NCBI RefSeq assembly: GCF_902459465.1
Contig: NC_047069.1
Span: forward strand, 5,427,171-5,491,170
Length of the DNA stretch: 64,000 nt
Direction: 5' to 3'
From: Asterias rubens
Lineage: Eukaryota; Echinodermata; Asteroidea; Forcipulatida; Asteriidae
Part shown: piece after piece, positions 24,801 through 36,500 of the stretch
Layout of the letters: every line of letters begins with the position of its first letter
How positions within the stretch are numbered: the stretch's first letter is position 1
Notes under the pieces: model-generated
Told to the model about the DNA's origin: nothing
The model's database searches: none
The model's input: the letters and a program-made list of their open reading frames with translations, nothing else
Position numbers and translations under genes: made by a program

Positions 24801-24885
24801 TGTCCATTGTAAGTGTCATGAAGCACTTAACTCTACGATGAGCGCCATGATAATTTGGCCCAAATGAACTCATTCAGATTTATTT

Positions 24886-25067
24886 AAAGGCATAAATGGC
24901 CGACCGTGTTAGTTCGCAAAAGTAAACGGAAAACCATGCAATTTCGCGGCAAATTTGTGTTGATCATTAAATTCTACTTTTGAACTATTATATGCATTTC
25001 ACTACAAACGGTTTCAAATGCTTTTCAACGACCGACTCGACCGATCCAAGGCAACGTGTTCCTTTAA
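24886..25067. repeat. Family 2 element, single arm only
   Basis: It corresponds to the right half of the hairpins at 16841 and 18611, beginning at the centre (CATAAATGGCCGACCGTGTT) and ending CCAAGGCAACGTGTTCCTTT. The other arm is missing, so this copy cannot fold. Confidence 0.88.
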
Positions 25068-25245
25068 ATTGCGTTTGGTTTAAATCCCTAAGAATTATTC
25101 CAGGGAAAACTCACGCAGTCAAGTAGGGACCGAAAACCCAATCCACATAGTGAACCTCGGCAAGACACCTTCACACAAATAAAGTGCGCCTTACAAATTG
25201 GTGTTTCCGCCGGGTTAAAGAACACATGAGGGGAAACAAACCAGG

Positions 25246-25435
25246 GCCCAATATCATGGAGTTGCTTAAGCAGAAAAAAATGCAATATTATTTCTGCTAA
25301 GCAGGAATAAGTAGCATAACTGTCACAAAGGGTACCAGTCACAAAGGCTACATTTGACATGGTAGTTTGGCTGGTAGCTTTATTCTGGTAAGCGTAATTT
25401 CCTTGTGCTTAGTATCGTTTTGTGCTTAGGCCCTG
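25246..25435. repeat. Family 3 element (GGGCCCAAT... TAAGCAGAAA), copy 1
   Basis: It begins GGGCCCAATATCATGGAGTT, then GCTTAAGCAGAAAA, with an inverted match (TTTTGTGCTTAGGCCC) at the right. No coding capacity. Confidence 0.7.
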
Positions 25436-25446
25436 GCACGCATCAG

Positions 25447-25642
25447 GGCCCAATTCAATAGCGCTGCTTCAGCAGATAATATTGCTTAAAAAGTTTGTAC
25501 TTTGCAAAAATGAGCAGGAAACCAGGCACAAATTCTACACAATGACATTGTATTTGACTGGCTACCTGCTGCTGGTAAGCATTATTTTTGCTGCACTAAG
25601 CTGCTTTTTGTGCTTAAGCAGCTCTATGAACTTGGCACCGGG
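25447..25642. repeat. Family 3 element, copy 2
   Basis: From GGGCCCAATTCAATAGCGCT to TGTGCTTAAGCAGCTCTATG and GGCACCGGG. It ends about 20 bases from the gene C splice donor. Confidence 0.75.
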
Positions 25643-25662
25643 TTTGTTAAGTAAGTACTCAC

Positions 25663-27278
25663 CCAGTTTTTGCAATATTAGTCCAGTAAGTTATCATTCG
25701 GTCACTCAATGCACGCTCATCGTCAGTAAACAGAGACCCGATTCCCGAGCCATTGAAGGGCAAACCAAACACGTAGGACAGCTCTTCCGAGTGTGGCGCT
25801 CCGTTTAACCAGGGGTATTTCACACGAGGCGTGCTCCGGTGATCAAACACGAACATACGCCTCGAGTTGGCTCCCCCATAGATGCTGCCCAAGACCAGGT
25901 TCAGGCCGTAGAGAAAGTTCACGTCCAGCATGACGTTCGTGATCTGGTAGAGATTATCCAGAGTTCTGTTCAGCACGGACCAGTCTCTGTACTCGTGATA
26001 AATGGCCAACGACCTGAATTGGTTGTTTGACGTCTCGTCAGAGAGGGTGAAGAATCGAACCAGTCTGTCGAAGTCGGTTCGGGAGAGGCCAGTCGACTGG
26101 TTGACTTGTTTATGTATTATGAAGGGGAGCAGCTCCAATAAGGGGGATCCATCGTTTGATGTTATCCCAGCTATGACGTCGTATTGACTGAAGCTGATTG
26201 CTTTTGGAGGGGAAGTCTGTGTGGGGTAGAAGTTTCCGTCTATGACGGCTAGCCACAGCATGGGGATAATCACCTCTTTAGCCACTTCAAGACCAGCTTT
26301 CAGTACGACCCGGGCCGATTTGCTCCTCAGGCAGTCGACTATCATATGTGTATCAAACAAGAGGTTCCCGCTGTGATCACAACCGGCTTTGAGTGCAATC
26401 CGCTTGGCGTATTCTTTGAGTTGTTTCCCTACGGACTCCAGGCCGGCAGACCCAGCGAAGATGCCACTGTGGGCGATGACCCGGTGGAACAGAGGCCGGC
26501 TTCCCGGAGCTGAGAGGTGGGCCATCGCCGTGGCACCACCAGCCGACTGACCGAACAGCGTCACCCTGGTCGGGTCCCCTCCAAACGCTCCTATGTTGTC
26601 ATGGACCCACTGCAGGGCGAGTTGCTGGTCAAGCAGACCGTAGTTCCCCGGTGCGTTCTCGTCGTCCGTGCACAGAAACCCGAAGACATTCAACCGATAG
26701 TTGATGGTGACCACTATGACATCGCCACGGGACGCCAGAGCGGACGGGTCGTACCCACTCCCCTGCCCCGTCTCGCAGCTGCCCCCATGAATCCAGAACA
26801 TCACCGCTACATTCCCAATCCTGTCTCTCCGTACGGGAGAGAATACATTCAAAGTTAAACAATCCTCACTTATCTCTCGAGCAGACTTCGGGATACGGAC
26901 CACATAGTCCGGGTAGTACCTCGACACATCCTCTATATCCTGCGGGCAAGACGGTCCGTAGTTGACCGCATCGAGAGTCCCTTCCCACGATACCTTCGGG
27001 ACCGGTGCTCGAAACCTCCGGTGTCCGGTAGGTGGCTCAGCGTACGGGATACCGAGAAACACCTCGTAAACGCGCCCGTCCAGCACCCGTGTCTCGCCGC
27101 GAACTCTCCCCGTCGATGTGCATACATCAACCTGGTCCGAACCGGACAACACCACCACCGTGGAGAGCACAATACTGAGTGTGAAAACCCTTGCCGAGAA
27201 CATCAACAACATGCTTGCCGAGTGAGTGTCCAAGTGAGATTTAGCTGGCGTTATACCCGCTTGCAGTGTAGTACCCAT
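25663..27278 (-). CDS. gene C: carboxylesterase-like ectodomain exon
   Basis: A single exon from ATG 27278 gives 538 codons plus two bases. A second in-frame ATG at 27212 (residue 23) would place the hydrophobic segment at the very N-terminus and is the more likely start for a secreted protein. Numbered from 27278: HGGS at 164-167, nucleophile Ser245 (GQSAGG), acid Asp376 (TSNDGS) and His496 in PHSEEL, where the usual Gly after His is Ser. The triad is intact. The donor GG|GTGAGT falls at YWTNIAKTG, equivalent to genes A and B; retention would end the protein at once (TGA). A stretch around the catalytic serine is almost identical in DNA to gene B. No terminal exon is visible in the 3.9 kb before gene B. 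Confidence 0.88.
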
Positions 27279-29117
27279 CTGCCGTCATCTGATGATGTCT
27301 ATTATTAGCGTCTTTTTAGATGTGCTCGGTGCTCATGGTATTAAGCATGCACGCGATGGGATTCTTCCTGATGCCTCATACATAATCCAACTCCTTAGGT
27401 ATTTCTTCACATAGATCAGCAAATCTATCCATAATTACTGGCTTGCGTGTGTTATTCTCTTCATTAGACATCTACTTTGGGTTGGGAAAAACACAACCGC
27501 TAGGAGGAGCGACTAGCAAAAATATGAAAATCAATCCGCTGGCTGTATAGTCCGCGATGCTAGCATCGTTGGTGAGTAAGGTCGACGCACTGCGTACGGA
27601 CAGCACGGCTGTGCATGCCAAGCTTCCCTAGCCACGGGGCTATATTGATCAACCCCCCCCCCCCCCCTGTATCGAATAATAAGCTACGGTCAACACGCGC
27701 AGGCAACATTTCATCGTCGTATCTCAGGCGAACAAAAGGTATGTTTGCATTTGTACAACAAATTAATACAATTCAAAGCAACCTGATGTGTTTGCATTTG
27801 GACAACAAAATAAAAAATGAATACACTTCAAGTCAACCTATAAATGTATATCTCATCAAGATTTGATTATTTTTTCTATATTTAATATGAATTATGGAAG
27901 GGGTTAGCATTGGTTACTTTACACAAGGAGGGTTTGATAATATGGTGTACGGCGAGGCAAATATTTGCCAGTCTCTCGCCTACAGATGACCCTAATCGTC
28001 ACAATCGTGTGTGTTACAAAAAGAACAAACAAGACAATAGTGATCTCTTTGAAAATTCATTTTAAGGCACGACCTAGATTAATATTGTGTTTATTTTGTT
28101 GATCAAGTCACTAAAGATCCGTCTATTTCAGGTTGTTTCTATTTTGTAAAGATCCCCAACAAAATATAAATAACATAAATTTAATTAGTTAAAAAAAGAC
28201 CCCAAACAAAAAGTTTAATTAAGTTAGTAAGTTATACAAATTAAATAATAAAACATGCCTGTGATATTTTTTTCACAGGACTCGGGAAAGTACTGAGTAT
28301 ACAGTGCTAACACCCATCGGTGTATTGGTAAAACCAAAATTAATAAATTAAATAATTGTAAACATATATACAAACGCAGATATATTAAAGTGTATTTTTT
28401 TATGTTTTTAGAGGAAAAACACTCCTAGCGTTGCTTTTCATTTCGAGGTGCATAGGTTGATTTTGTTTCCACACTATCAAAGTCAATAAATCTACGACAA
28501 CAGTCTTTGCATATAAAAACTACAAACTATATTTCTTAATCTTATATCAAACTTTTGAAATGTAATTATTACTGCGAACGAGTCCAAGGGTGAAAACAAA
28601 GGCTTGCAAAACACGGATTCAAGAAAGCCCACACTCCTTGAGCCTGAGCCAAGACAAAGAATTACATTTGTGAAATCCTTGGTCGTATTGAAAGTAAGTG
28701 GTCTAACTCGACCTAAATATTGTTTTCCGCATGTGATTTTAAACACAAAGAGGAACTGTTTTTGTGTATGATGAAATAATCCACTTTGCAAAATGTGTAA
28801 CTCTATTATTCGAGAGGCGAGTAAAATCGAGATACAATCACGGCAGTTGTTATTAAATTACATGTATAGAAAGCTTTGTAACAGCAACAAAAGCCCCCTT
28901 TTTTATTTTCTATCCTCTCGGCATTAAGCTGTAACAATACTTGACTAATTCTTTATTGATCTAGATTGTGCCGCCTTGTTTACGTAATGTGACAAAAATC
29001 GCACCATACGAAAATAATAATGACGCACGCGGATCGCTTATAGGGAGCTGTGTTTCTATCCGTGAAATGCGCAGTTGTTGTTCTTGAGCGTACAGACCGC
29101 AGGAGGTAACACCTGAC
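27279..29117. other. C-D intergenic region, left part
   Basis: It contains a C run (about 27652-27667) and a SINE tail at about 28255-28345. No protein-like frames are seen. It must hold the gene C promoter, but no clear TATA-type arrangement stands out. Confidence 0.4.
28255..28345 (+). repeat. SINE S2 tail fragment
   Basis: ACTCGGGAAAGTACTGAGTA and TACAGTGCTAACACCCATC match the tail that follows the tRNA-like heads at 52100 and 58765. The head is missing here. Confidence 0.6.
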
Positions 29118-29514
29118 TTAAAGGCAGTGGACACTATTGGTAATTACTCAACATATTTAATAGCATAAAACCTTACTTGGTAACGAGTAATGGGGGAGGT
29201 TGATAGTATAAAACATTGTGAGAAACGGCTCCCTCTGAATTGCCAAAGTTTTTGAGAAAGAAGTAATTTTCCCAGAATTTGATTTCGAGACCTCAGATTT
29301 AGAATTTGAGGTCTCAAAATCAAGAATCTAAAGCACACAACTACGTGTGACGAGGTGTTTTTTCTTCCATTAAATATCTCGCCGACGAGATATACTTCGA
29401 CGACCGATTAAGCTCAAATTTTCACAGGTTTGTTATTTTATGCATATTATGTTGAGATACACCAACTGAGAAGACTAGTCTTTGACAATTGCCAATAGTG
29501 TCCAGTGTCTTTAA
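29118..29514. repeat. Family 1 foldback element, copy 8
   Basis: Ends TTAAAGGCAGTGGACACTAT and GTGTCCAGTGTCTTTAAA, in the same orientation as copy 1. An extra duplicated string (CGACGAGATATACTTCGACGA) sits in the interior. Confidence 0.88.
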
Positions 29515-29559
29515 AGGGACTCAGGTGTAGCATTCTTTGTTGAAGGGTTAGTTGGAAAC

Positions 29560-30420
29560 AATATCATCGTCAAACATCTGCATATAAAAAGTCAATGACG
29601 TGTACTCTCAAATCAGCCAGCAAAATGTCCCTAACATCCTTATACCTTATCTTGATTCAAAGACAGCAAACATACGCCACTAAGAATAGCGGCCATAATT
29701 GTTATACCACATCTGGATTTAAACACCAGCCATCTTAAACATATTATACCTTATATTGATTCAAAGACAGTAAACATTCCACACAGAAAATAGTTTATAT
29801 AACAACCATCATTGTTATGTCACATCTAGACTCAAAGACAGAAACCATACTCAACATAAGTTTTCCCAATATCCTTAAATGTTATACATTATCTTGATTC
29901 AAAGACAGTAAACATTTCATACTAAGAATAGTTTTTATAACAACCATAATTGTCATACCTCATCTAGATAGACAAAAATCAAACTCAAACTAAAGTTCCC
30001 CAACATCCTTAAATGTTTGACCTTATCTTGATTCAAAGACCGCACTAAAAATAGTTTTTAAAACAACCATAATTGTTATATTTCGTCTTTGTTCAAAGAC
30101 AGAAGCCATCCTCAAACAGAAGTTTTCCCAACATCCTTTAAATTATAATACCTTATTATCTTGATTCAAATACAGTTAAAAAGACATGGTTTGCAGTTTT
30201 GCCATACTACAAACACGGTGCTTATCTTGATTCAAAGACCGCACTAAAAATAGTTTTTAAAACAACCATAATTGCTATATTTCGTCTTGGTACTCAAACA
30301 GAAGTTTCCCAACATCCTTAAAATTATAATACCTCATCTTGATGCACTTACAGTAAAAAAACAACAACCATGGTTTGTAGTTTTGCCGTAATATTACAAA
30401 CACGGTGCCTATAAAACATA
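29560..30420. repeat. irregular tandem repeat (CTTATCTTGATTCAAAGAC)
   Basis: The block ACCTTATCTTGATTCAAAGA recurs about seven times with spacings near 70-140 bases. It is accompanied by TAGTTTTTAAAACAACCATA and CAACATCCTTAAAT blocks. Non-coding. Confidence 0.8.
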
Positions 30421-30750
30421 CATCCCTCAACTAATTCTCAAAAGGCAAGGCTGTACGTTCCATTTAAAACTCAAACCAAACACGAGATGCATTGATTGAG
30501 CGGCGACCACATCGCCATAGTTCCGTCCTCTATTAGGAGAACAATTCATCACCATCTCATTGCAGCGCTCTTTATTGTCTTTGAGGGGCAAATAATGAGC
30601 TTTTCTAGACGTGCTTTCGGTCTGAAATGAAGGATTTGTCGGGTTTCTGACTTGCAAACACGGAACTGCGGCTTGAGACGGGGCACGAGCTCGGAAGAAT
30701 GAAACGTGACCAGGAATACACGCCCGAGGGAAGAGCGTTGGGTTGGGACG
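30421..30750. other. unassigned stretch
   Basis: A 113-codon minus-strand frame covers this stretch, but it lacks domain features and conserved-looking composition. I do not call a gene. Confidence 0.35.
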
Positions 30751-31300
30751 TGGAGCCAAGAATATCACGTGAAATTTACTGGACAGACAGTCTCAATTAT
30801 TGGATTCTTAAATATTCTAACTTAAATTGTACGATTCACTGTACAAACCTATGGGAATATCCAATATCCAATAATTAAAAGCACCATCGATATTCGCTGT
30901 ACAAACCTATGGGAATGTCTAATATCCAATACAAGTAAAAAGCAACAACGATATTTGCTGTACATGCCCGAGGGGTTGAGCAATGGATTTGAGATCGTGG
31001 AGCCAATAATATCACGTAGTTACGGGACAGACGGTCTTAATTATTGGATTCTTTAACATTGCAACTTGAATTGTACGATTCACTGTACAAACCTATGGAA
31101 TGTCCAATATCCAACATTAAAAGAGCATCATCGATATTTGCTGTACAAACCGATGGAACTATCCAATATCCAACACATATGCAACATCGATATTAGCAGA
31201 TACATGTACACGTACATGCCCAAGGGTCGAACAGTGGGTTCGAGAACGTGACGCCAAGAACATCACGCAGTTACTGGACAGACGGTCTCAATTAGTACTT
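30750..31300. repeat. about 243-bp tandem repeat, array 1
   Basis: TGGACAGACAGTCTCAATTA (about 30780) recurs near 31023 and 31276 in slightly changed form. Each is followed by TTGTACGATTCACTGTACAA and CCAATATCCAA blocks. Confidence 0.8.
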
Positions 31301-31730
31301 TCTTTAATACTAAAAATTATCAATTCTTATTCATCAAATTAACTAGAATAAACGAAATGACAGTAAAATATTGCGTTATTTTAGCACCCTTTAATGTTAT
31401 TGTGTCAATTTAATTGGTCTTTATAGTATGTGTCAAACACCCATAATGTCACAGCCCAGATTTTGCAATGATAGGCTGGTGCCTAATTCAATCCTCCATG
31501 TGTACAACGGTGGAATGTCCCTTTAAATCCACGCGCGTCAACAAATCCAGGATAGGCCTACATCGGAAACCCTTCCTTTTCTTCTCCAAAGGCAAACCAC
31601 TCACAATACAAAATCTACGATGAATGACAAGATATAAAAAGGCTTTCAGAAATGCGCGTTCTTTTGTGCAAATGCAGAGATAAGGTTGAGGCTAAAATGC
31701 TGATGCAATCTTGACGGAGTGGCTTGCCAG
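31301..31730. other. spacer, no gene seen
   Basis: AT-rich DNA without any recognisable element. Confidence 0.4.
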
Positions 31731-32400
31731 TGTGCCGCGGTAATACTTCTAGCTTTGAGATTGTGGATTTAGGGTCTAAAAATACATGTGTCTTCTTTCT
31801 ATGCGGAAGAGTCTTTTCATATCCGTTGCAGACGCCCTTGATACAATCTTACAATCGAATAATAAAAAATATAAAAAAAATCCATGTCAACAAAACAACA
31901 ATTTAGAAACTGATGTTGGCTTAAAAATGTATTGACTGTATAAAACAAAAAGTTACTCTAATTAATTGTAAAAAGAATCAATAGTTATAAAATATACAAA
32001 CATCAAAAACACCAACCAAAAAAGTACAAGTGTCTTTCTACACGGACGGGTCTTTCCACATTCGCTGCAGACGCCTTTGGTACAATTTTACAATCGGATA
32101 AAAAAAAATCACTAAAAAACCGAATCCATGTCAACAAAACCAAATTTTACAAAATGTTTGTTACAAAATTTACTGATTGTACAACATCCAAAGTTAACCT
32201 ATTTGATTTATTACAAAAAAAAAAAAACACATAAAAACCACTTAAATAATGGGTGCGTGCAGTGGGGGCTGCCCCAGGTAAACGAATTCATTACGAGAGC
32301 CGTGACGTGAGTGGTCGTTCGTTTAGCTCTTGTCAGGGGCTCACCAATGTCAACAGAACACAAGTTTAGAAACTTGTTGGTTTTAAACATTATTTATTGT
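31731..32400. repeat. about 243-bp tandem repeat, array 2
   Basis: The block GCAGACGCC...ACAATC followed by CCATGTCAACAAAAC appears at about 31829 and again about 243 bases later. A third partial unit (GTCAACAGAACACAAGTTTAG) starts at about 32347. Confidence 0.75.
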
Positions 32401-32581
32401 ATAAAACTTAAAGTGATCATCGATATAGTAAGTCATATTTGATAGATGAAAAAAAAATCCAACACGACCTTTGAAGCTATTGAAAAGCTTGCTTCATTGG
32501 TGGTCCAAACATCAGGCTTAACTCGATGGACAGACAGCCCAGGAAAAAAAAAAAAATTAGTGTTCAAGATATTACACATTT

Positions 32582-32587
32582 TTTATT
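32582..32587 (-). promoter_or_regulatory. poly(A) signal of gene D
   Basis: AATAAA on minus, about 87 bases after the gene D stop. Confidence 0.5.
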
Positions 32588-32673
32588 CACGTTGGACACG
32601 AGGTTTGAAGCTAATCAATCGCTTCCAGACGACACGACTTCTTAAAGCCTCATTTTGTCTCCTCAGGTGTTAT

Positions 32674-33529
32674 CTAAGAAGCCGGAACCTCGTCCTCCTG
32701 TGGTACCGGTACATCATCCTCAACAGTTGGCTCTTCGTTCTTTGGTGCCTCATCCTCCATGGTGCCTGCCTCTTCGTTCTTTGGAACCTCATCCTCAAGG
32801 GCCGGTTCTTCATTTTCTGGCTCCTCTTCCTTCTCTTCATCTATCTTTGGTTTCTGGTCATCGCTGGGCTGTCCACCATCTCCAAGGTCGACCGAAGCCG
32901 TTTCTGCATTGTCTACGACGGCATCAATATGATCAAGTGCCTGTCTGACTTCCTCGTCGTCGATGATGTTTTCGTAGTCCGCCTCTTCTTTCTGACTCTC
33001 TGAAGGTGTTTGACTTTCTGGGATGAGAGGCTTAGTGTCGTCAGTGTCCATGAGAGCTGGTGGTGGTGGGGGTAGATCGTCCATAGGGAAAGGCACTGAT
33101 ACAGCGATGGTAGACGGTAGACTCGAGGAAGCGTTCCCCCACGACTTAAGCGCCATCTCGGTGTCCCCCGTCAGGGTACGCGAGAGTGACTTCGACCTCT
33201 CCCTGTACGCACAGGTGGTAGTCAGCAACACAATGCACAGAAGACCAAGAACAGCAAGTACAATCAGTAAGACAAGTATCACATCTCCAGCCTCAGAAGC
33301 AGTGATACCAACGGTTCCTCCCACGACTACACCTTCACATTCAACTGTCTCTTCCGCATCACATTGGCTGATGAACTCGGTGAGTTCTGGTAGCCAGTTG
33401 AGCCAGAAGTCCACCTTTGGGGTGCGGTAGGCTTGACGAGCGACGATGTCTGGAACCTGAAGGTGGAGATACTTCTGACTCGCTTCTTCATAATCAGGCC
33501 ATGCGACTGCAGAGTTCTGATTCGGCGAT
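32674..33529 (-). CDS. gene D exon 3 (membrane anchor and acidic tail)
   Basis: Acceptor CCATTTGTAG|ATCGCC. It encodes the WPDYEE...FWLNWLPEL segment homologous to gene A exon 2, the membrane helix and the long tail. It is separated from exon 2 by a 237-base intron. Confidence 0.9.
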
Positions 33530-36500
33530 CTACAAATGGTGCGGATGAAAAAATGTCATAAAGAATTGATTAATAAGGCACTTATATAACTTCGTAGATA
33601 CTTTCAGAAACAGCGTCATTAAGAATATTAAGATGTGGTACTCTTTAATTAGGCAAACAATCTGAAGATTGTATATAAGACAATTGCTGTGATGAAATTG
33701 CCAGTAAAATGACTGCAGTCGAGTTATTACACATTCTTGTCGCCTATAACGTCACTTAGAACTCACCCGTATTTGGCAAAGTTGGTCCAATACGTCATTA
33801 TGACGTCACTAAGGGCGCCCTCATCCGTCGACCAAGAGGAATCATTACCGGTTTTCCCCCAGACGTAGGGCAATATAGAACCATGTGGAGCACCTGTAAG
33901 CCAAGACGGATATCTGAAATAGATGTAGGTGAAAATAGATGTAAAAGGTGGAAAATGAAGTCGTTTGAATCGATACATAGGCTTAAGTTAGACAGGAATA
34001 TTTAGGATCAAACTCATTTAAATAGCAATGAGAATGGTTCTCTTTGGTATTTTATGAGGAAAACATTAAACCTAATGTCACTAGGCCTACTATGATATCA
34101 CAGGCTACTTTTTTATTTAGTATACACGTAATTATTCAATATTTTATTATTTATCAGTTTATTGTATTGTTTTAGATTTGTTTTCATGAGCTAAATGCAT
34201 GAGGGCAACATTTTTGTAATTTTTTTGTTTCAGTTCATTTATATGTTAGTGTTTATTGTATTGTGTGTTTCGGTTTTGTATTTTGTATTGTGTTTAATGA
34301 CGAACAAATAATAATAATAAAATAGTTATTGGGAATGTCAAAAGTGTCTTTTTTGGCGGTTGATTTTTGTTGCGTCTAGTAAGTCAGCGGGTAGTCTAAT
34401 TAACAATGAGCCAGCTCAAAGGTATTTGTTGTCACCCAAACTTGTTCTTACAGTTATTGAAAAGAAAATTGCGAGAAGAAAAACCAACGTCATTTTGTAT
34501 ACTGATTGCACCCAACCGAATTGCGTTCCATCGAGTTTCCCCTTCGATTTCCGAACCCCACACACGTCTGCAATTTGGAAACCCTGTTAATTTCATCGGC
34601 TATTAATATAATTAATTAGAGCACTCTAATGGTTTTGTGATATCATTATCAGTTTATTTCTTGTTAAGTCTGAGGCTTTCTGAAGCGATATCCAAGGGAG
34701 GCTTCTTGTGTAGCTCCACATAGTGATGAGTCCCTCCATAGTTAACCAATAAGGAGAATATGCGTTGATTTAAAGGCACTGGACATCTTTGGTTATTGTC
34801 AAAGACGAGGGCCCAATTTCTTGGAGCACAAAAATAGCTCGCTTATTTTTCACTTGTTACTGGCAAAAAATGTCATGCCACATACATGTACATTGCTTGT
34901 GACTGGCATTTAGCTGTTGTTTACTTAGCAGAACAATTAAGTGGAGTCTTGGCCGATTTTTTTGCTTTAGCAAAATTTTGTGCTTAAGCAGCTCTATGAA
35001 ATAGGGCCCTGTATTCTAACTTGGTGTACCCCAACGATTGCATTAAATAAACAAATCGGTACAAATTTGGACTCAATTAGTCATCGAAGTTGCAAAAGAA
35101 CAATGAAAGAAAAAACAAATGTGTGTGCTTGCAGATGCCTATAAAAGGCTTTAGATTGAAGTATTTTAATATTTGAGTGAGAAACGAACTCTTTCTCAAA
35201 AACTACGTTACTTTAAAGGGAGCCGTTTCTCACAGTGTTGCTTATATCAGCAGCTCTCCATTGCTCGACCAGGTAAGTTTTTATTCTAACAATTATTTTG
35301 ACTAATTACCAATAGTGTCCAGTGCCTTTAATGTCACAACTTGCAATCGCATCTATATTGGTTCGTGTCTTTATCCACATTGCTGGCTTCCCCCTTCCCA
35401 GCAGTGTGTTTTTCTTCGTGTACTTCATCTGTGATATCCATCACACTTGCGCATCCCAACCAACTGACACCAGGTAATGGTGAATGGCAGCTACGCCAAG
35501 AGTCTTCAGTTTTTGTTAAAGGGCAGCGTTTTAAGTTTCATTAAATGCTCGTTGAAACTTAAAGGGGGCGTATATCATTGCTTTTTAAGTACTTATATCC
35601 TTAGTTGTTTCCCTAAGTATGTTTACCCTTAGTTGGTTAGTACGTATACCCCGAGTTGGTTCCTTAAGTACCTAAATACCATTAGTTGGTTCCCTTATGT
35701 ACCGCAAATTGGTTCCAGTACTAAAATACACTTAGTTGGTTCCCAAAAAGTACTTATGTACCAAAAGTTGGTTCCCCAAGAACTTATACCCTTAGGTTCC
35801 CTAGTACAATGTACTTAGGTACCACAAGTTAGTTTCCAAAGTACTTATACCTTTAGTTGGTTCCCTAAGTACTTCGGTACCTATTGGTTCCCTAAGTACT
35901 TAAATAACATAAGTTGGCTCCCTAACTACCTTCATACTAAGATACTATAAGTTGGTTCCAATTAGGAATCACACGTTCATTGACATCTCGTTATATTATT
36001 ATAAGAATACTGGCTTCTTATCAGCACGAATATCCGTCACTCAGTGACGCCAAGGCGATTTAGAACCTGCAAGGTATGTAGGACTACGTTTGGGGGAAAA
36101 CACTTTAATCTTCAATTTAAAAATGACGTACGTTTACAAAAAGGATCTAACCCTTTCGACAAAATAGATAGCAGTCTGCAGCCGTGCCTAAAGGTCGAGT
36201 TTGTTTGTCACGGAGGACTATCTAAATTGACAAGCCTGTTGTTGAGGTGAATGTAGGCGATAATTGTCAAACTTATTTTCAGTAACTTATTTATGCACTG
36301 GAATTGAATCACTTTGGATTGATGCTGGCCTTCATTGGGGTCCCACAATATCTTTCAAAGTAGTCCTTCCCATAGGAGCGCCACGATCGATGTTAAAATA
36401 ACACATTGGCAGGTACAAGTTTGGGCCAAATAAATAAATGCTGTTTAGCGTCCCCGCCCGCTTCCTTCTAATAGGCCACCTGCCCTCCTTAAGAGGATTA

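Noticed and set aside
25088..25360. Candidate terminal exon for gene C on the minus strand
   Set aside because: The frame covers a Family 3 foldback element and lacks the WP.Y and FW motifs and any membrane helix followed by a basic stop-transfer signal.
32446..33003. A 185-codon plus-strand frame over the gene D tail exon
   Set aside because: It is the antisense of the acidic, low-complexity tail. The minus-strand exon has splice support and homology to gene A exon 2.
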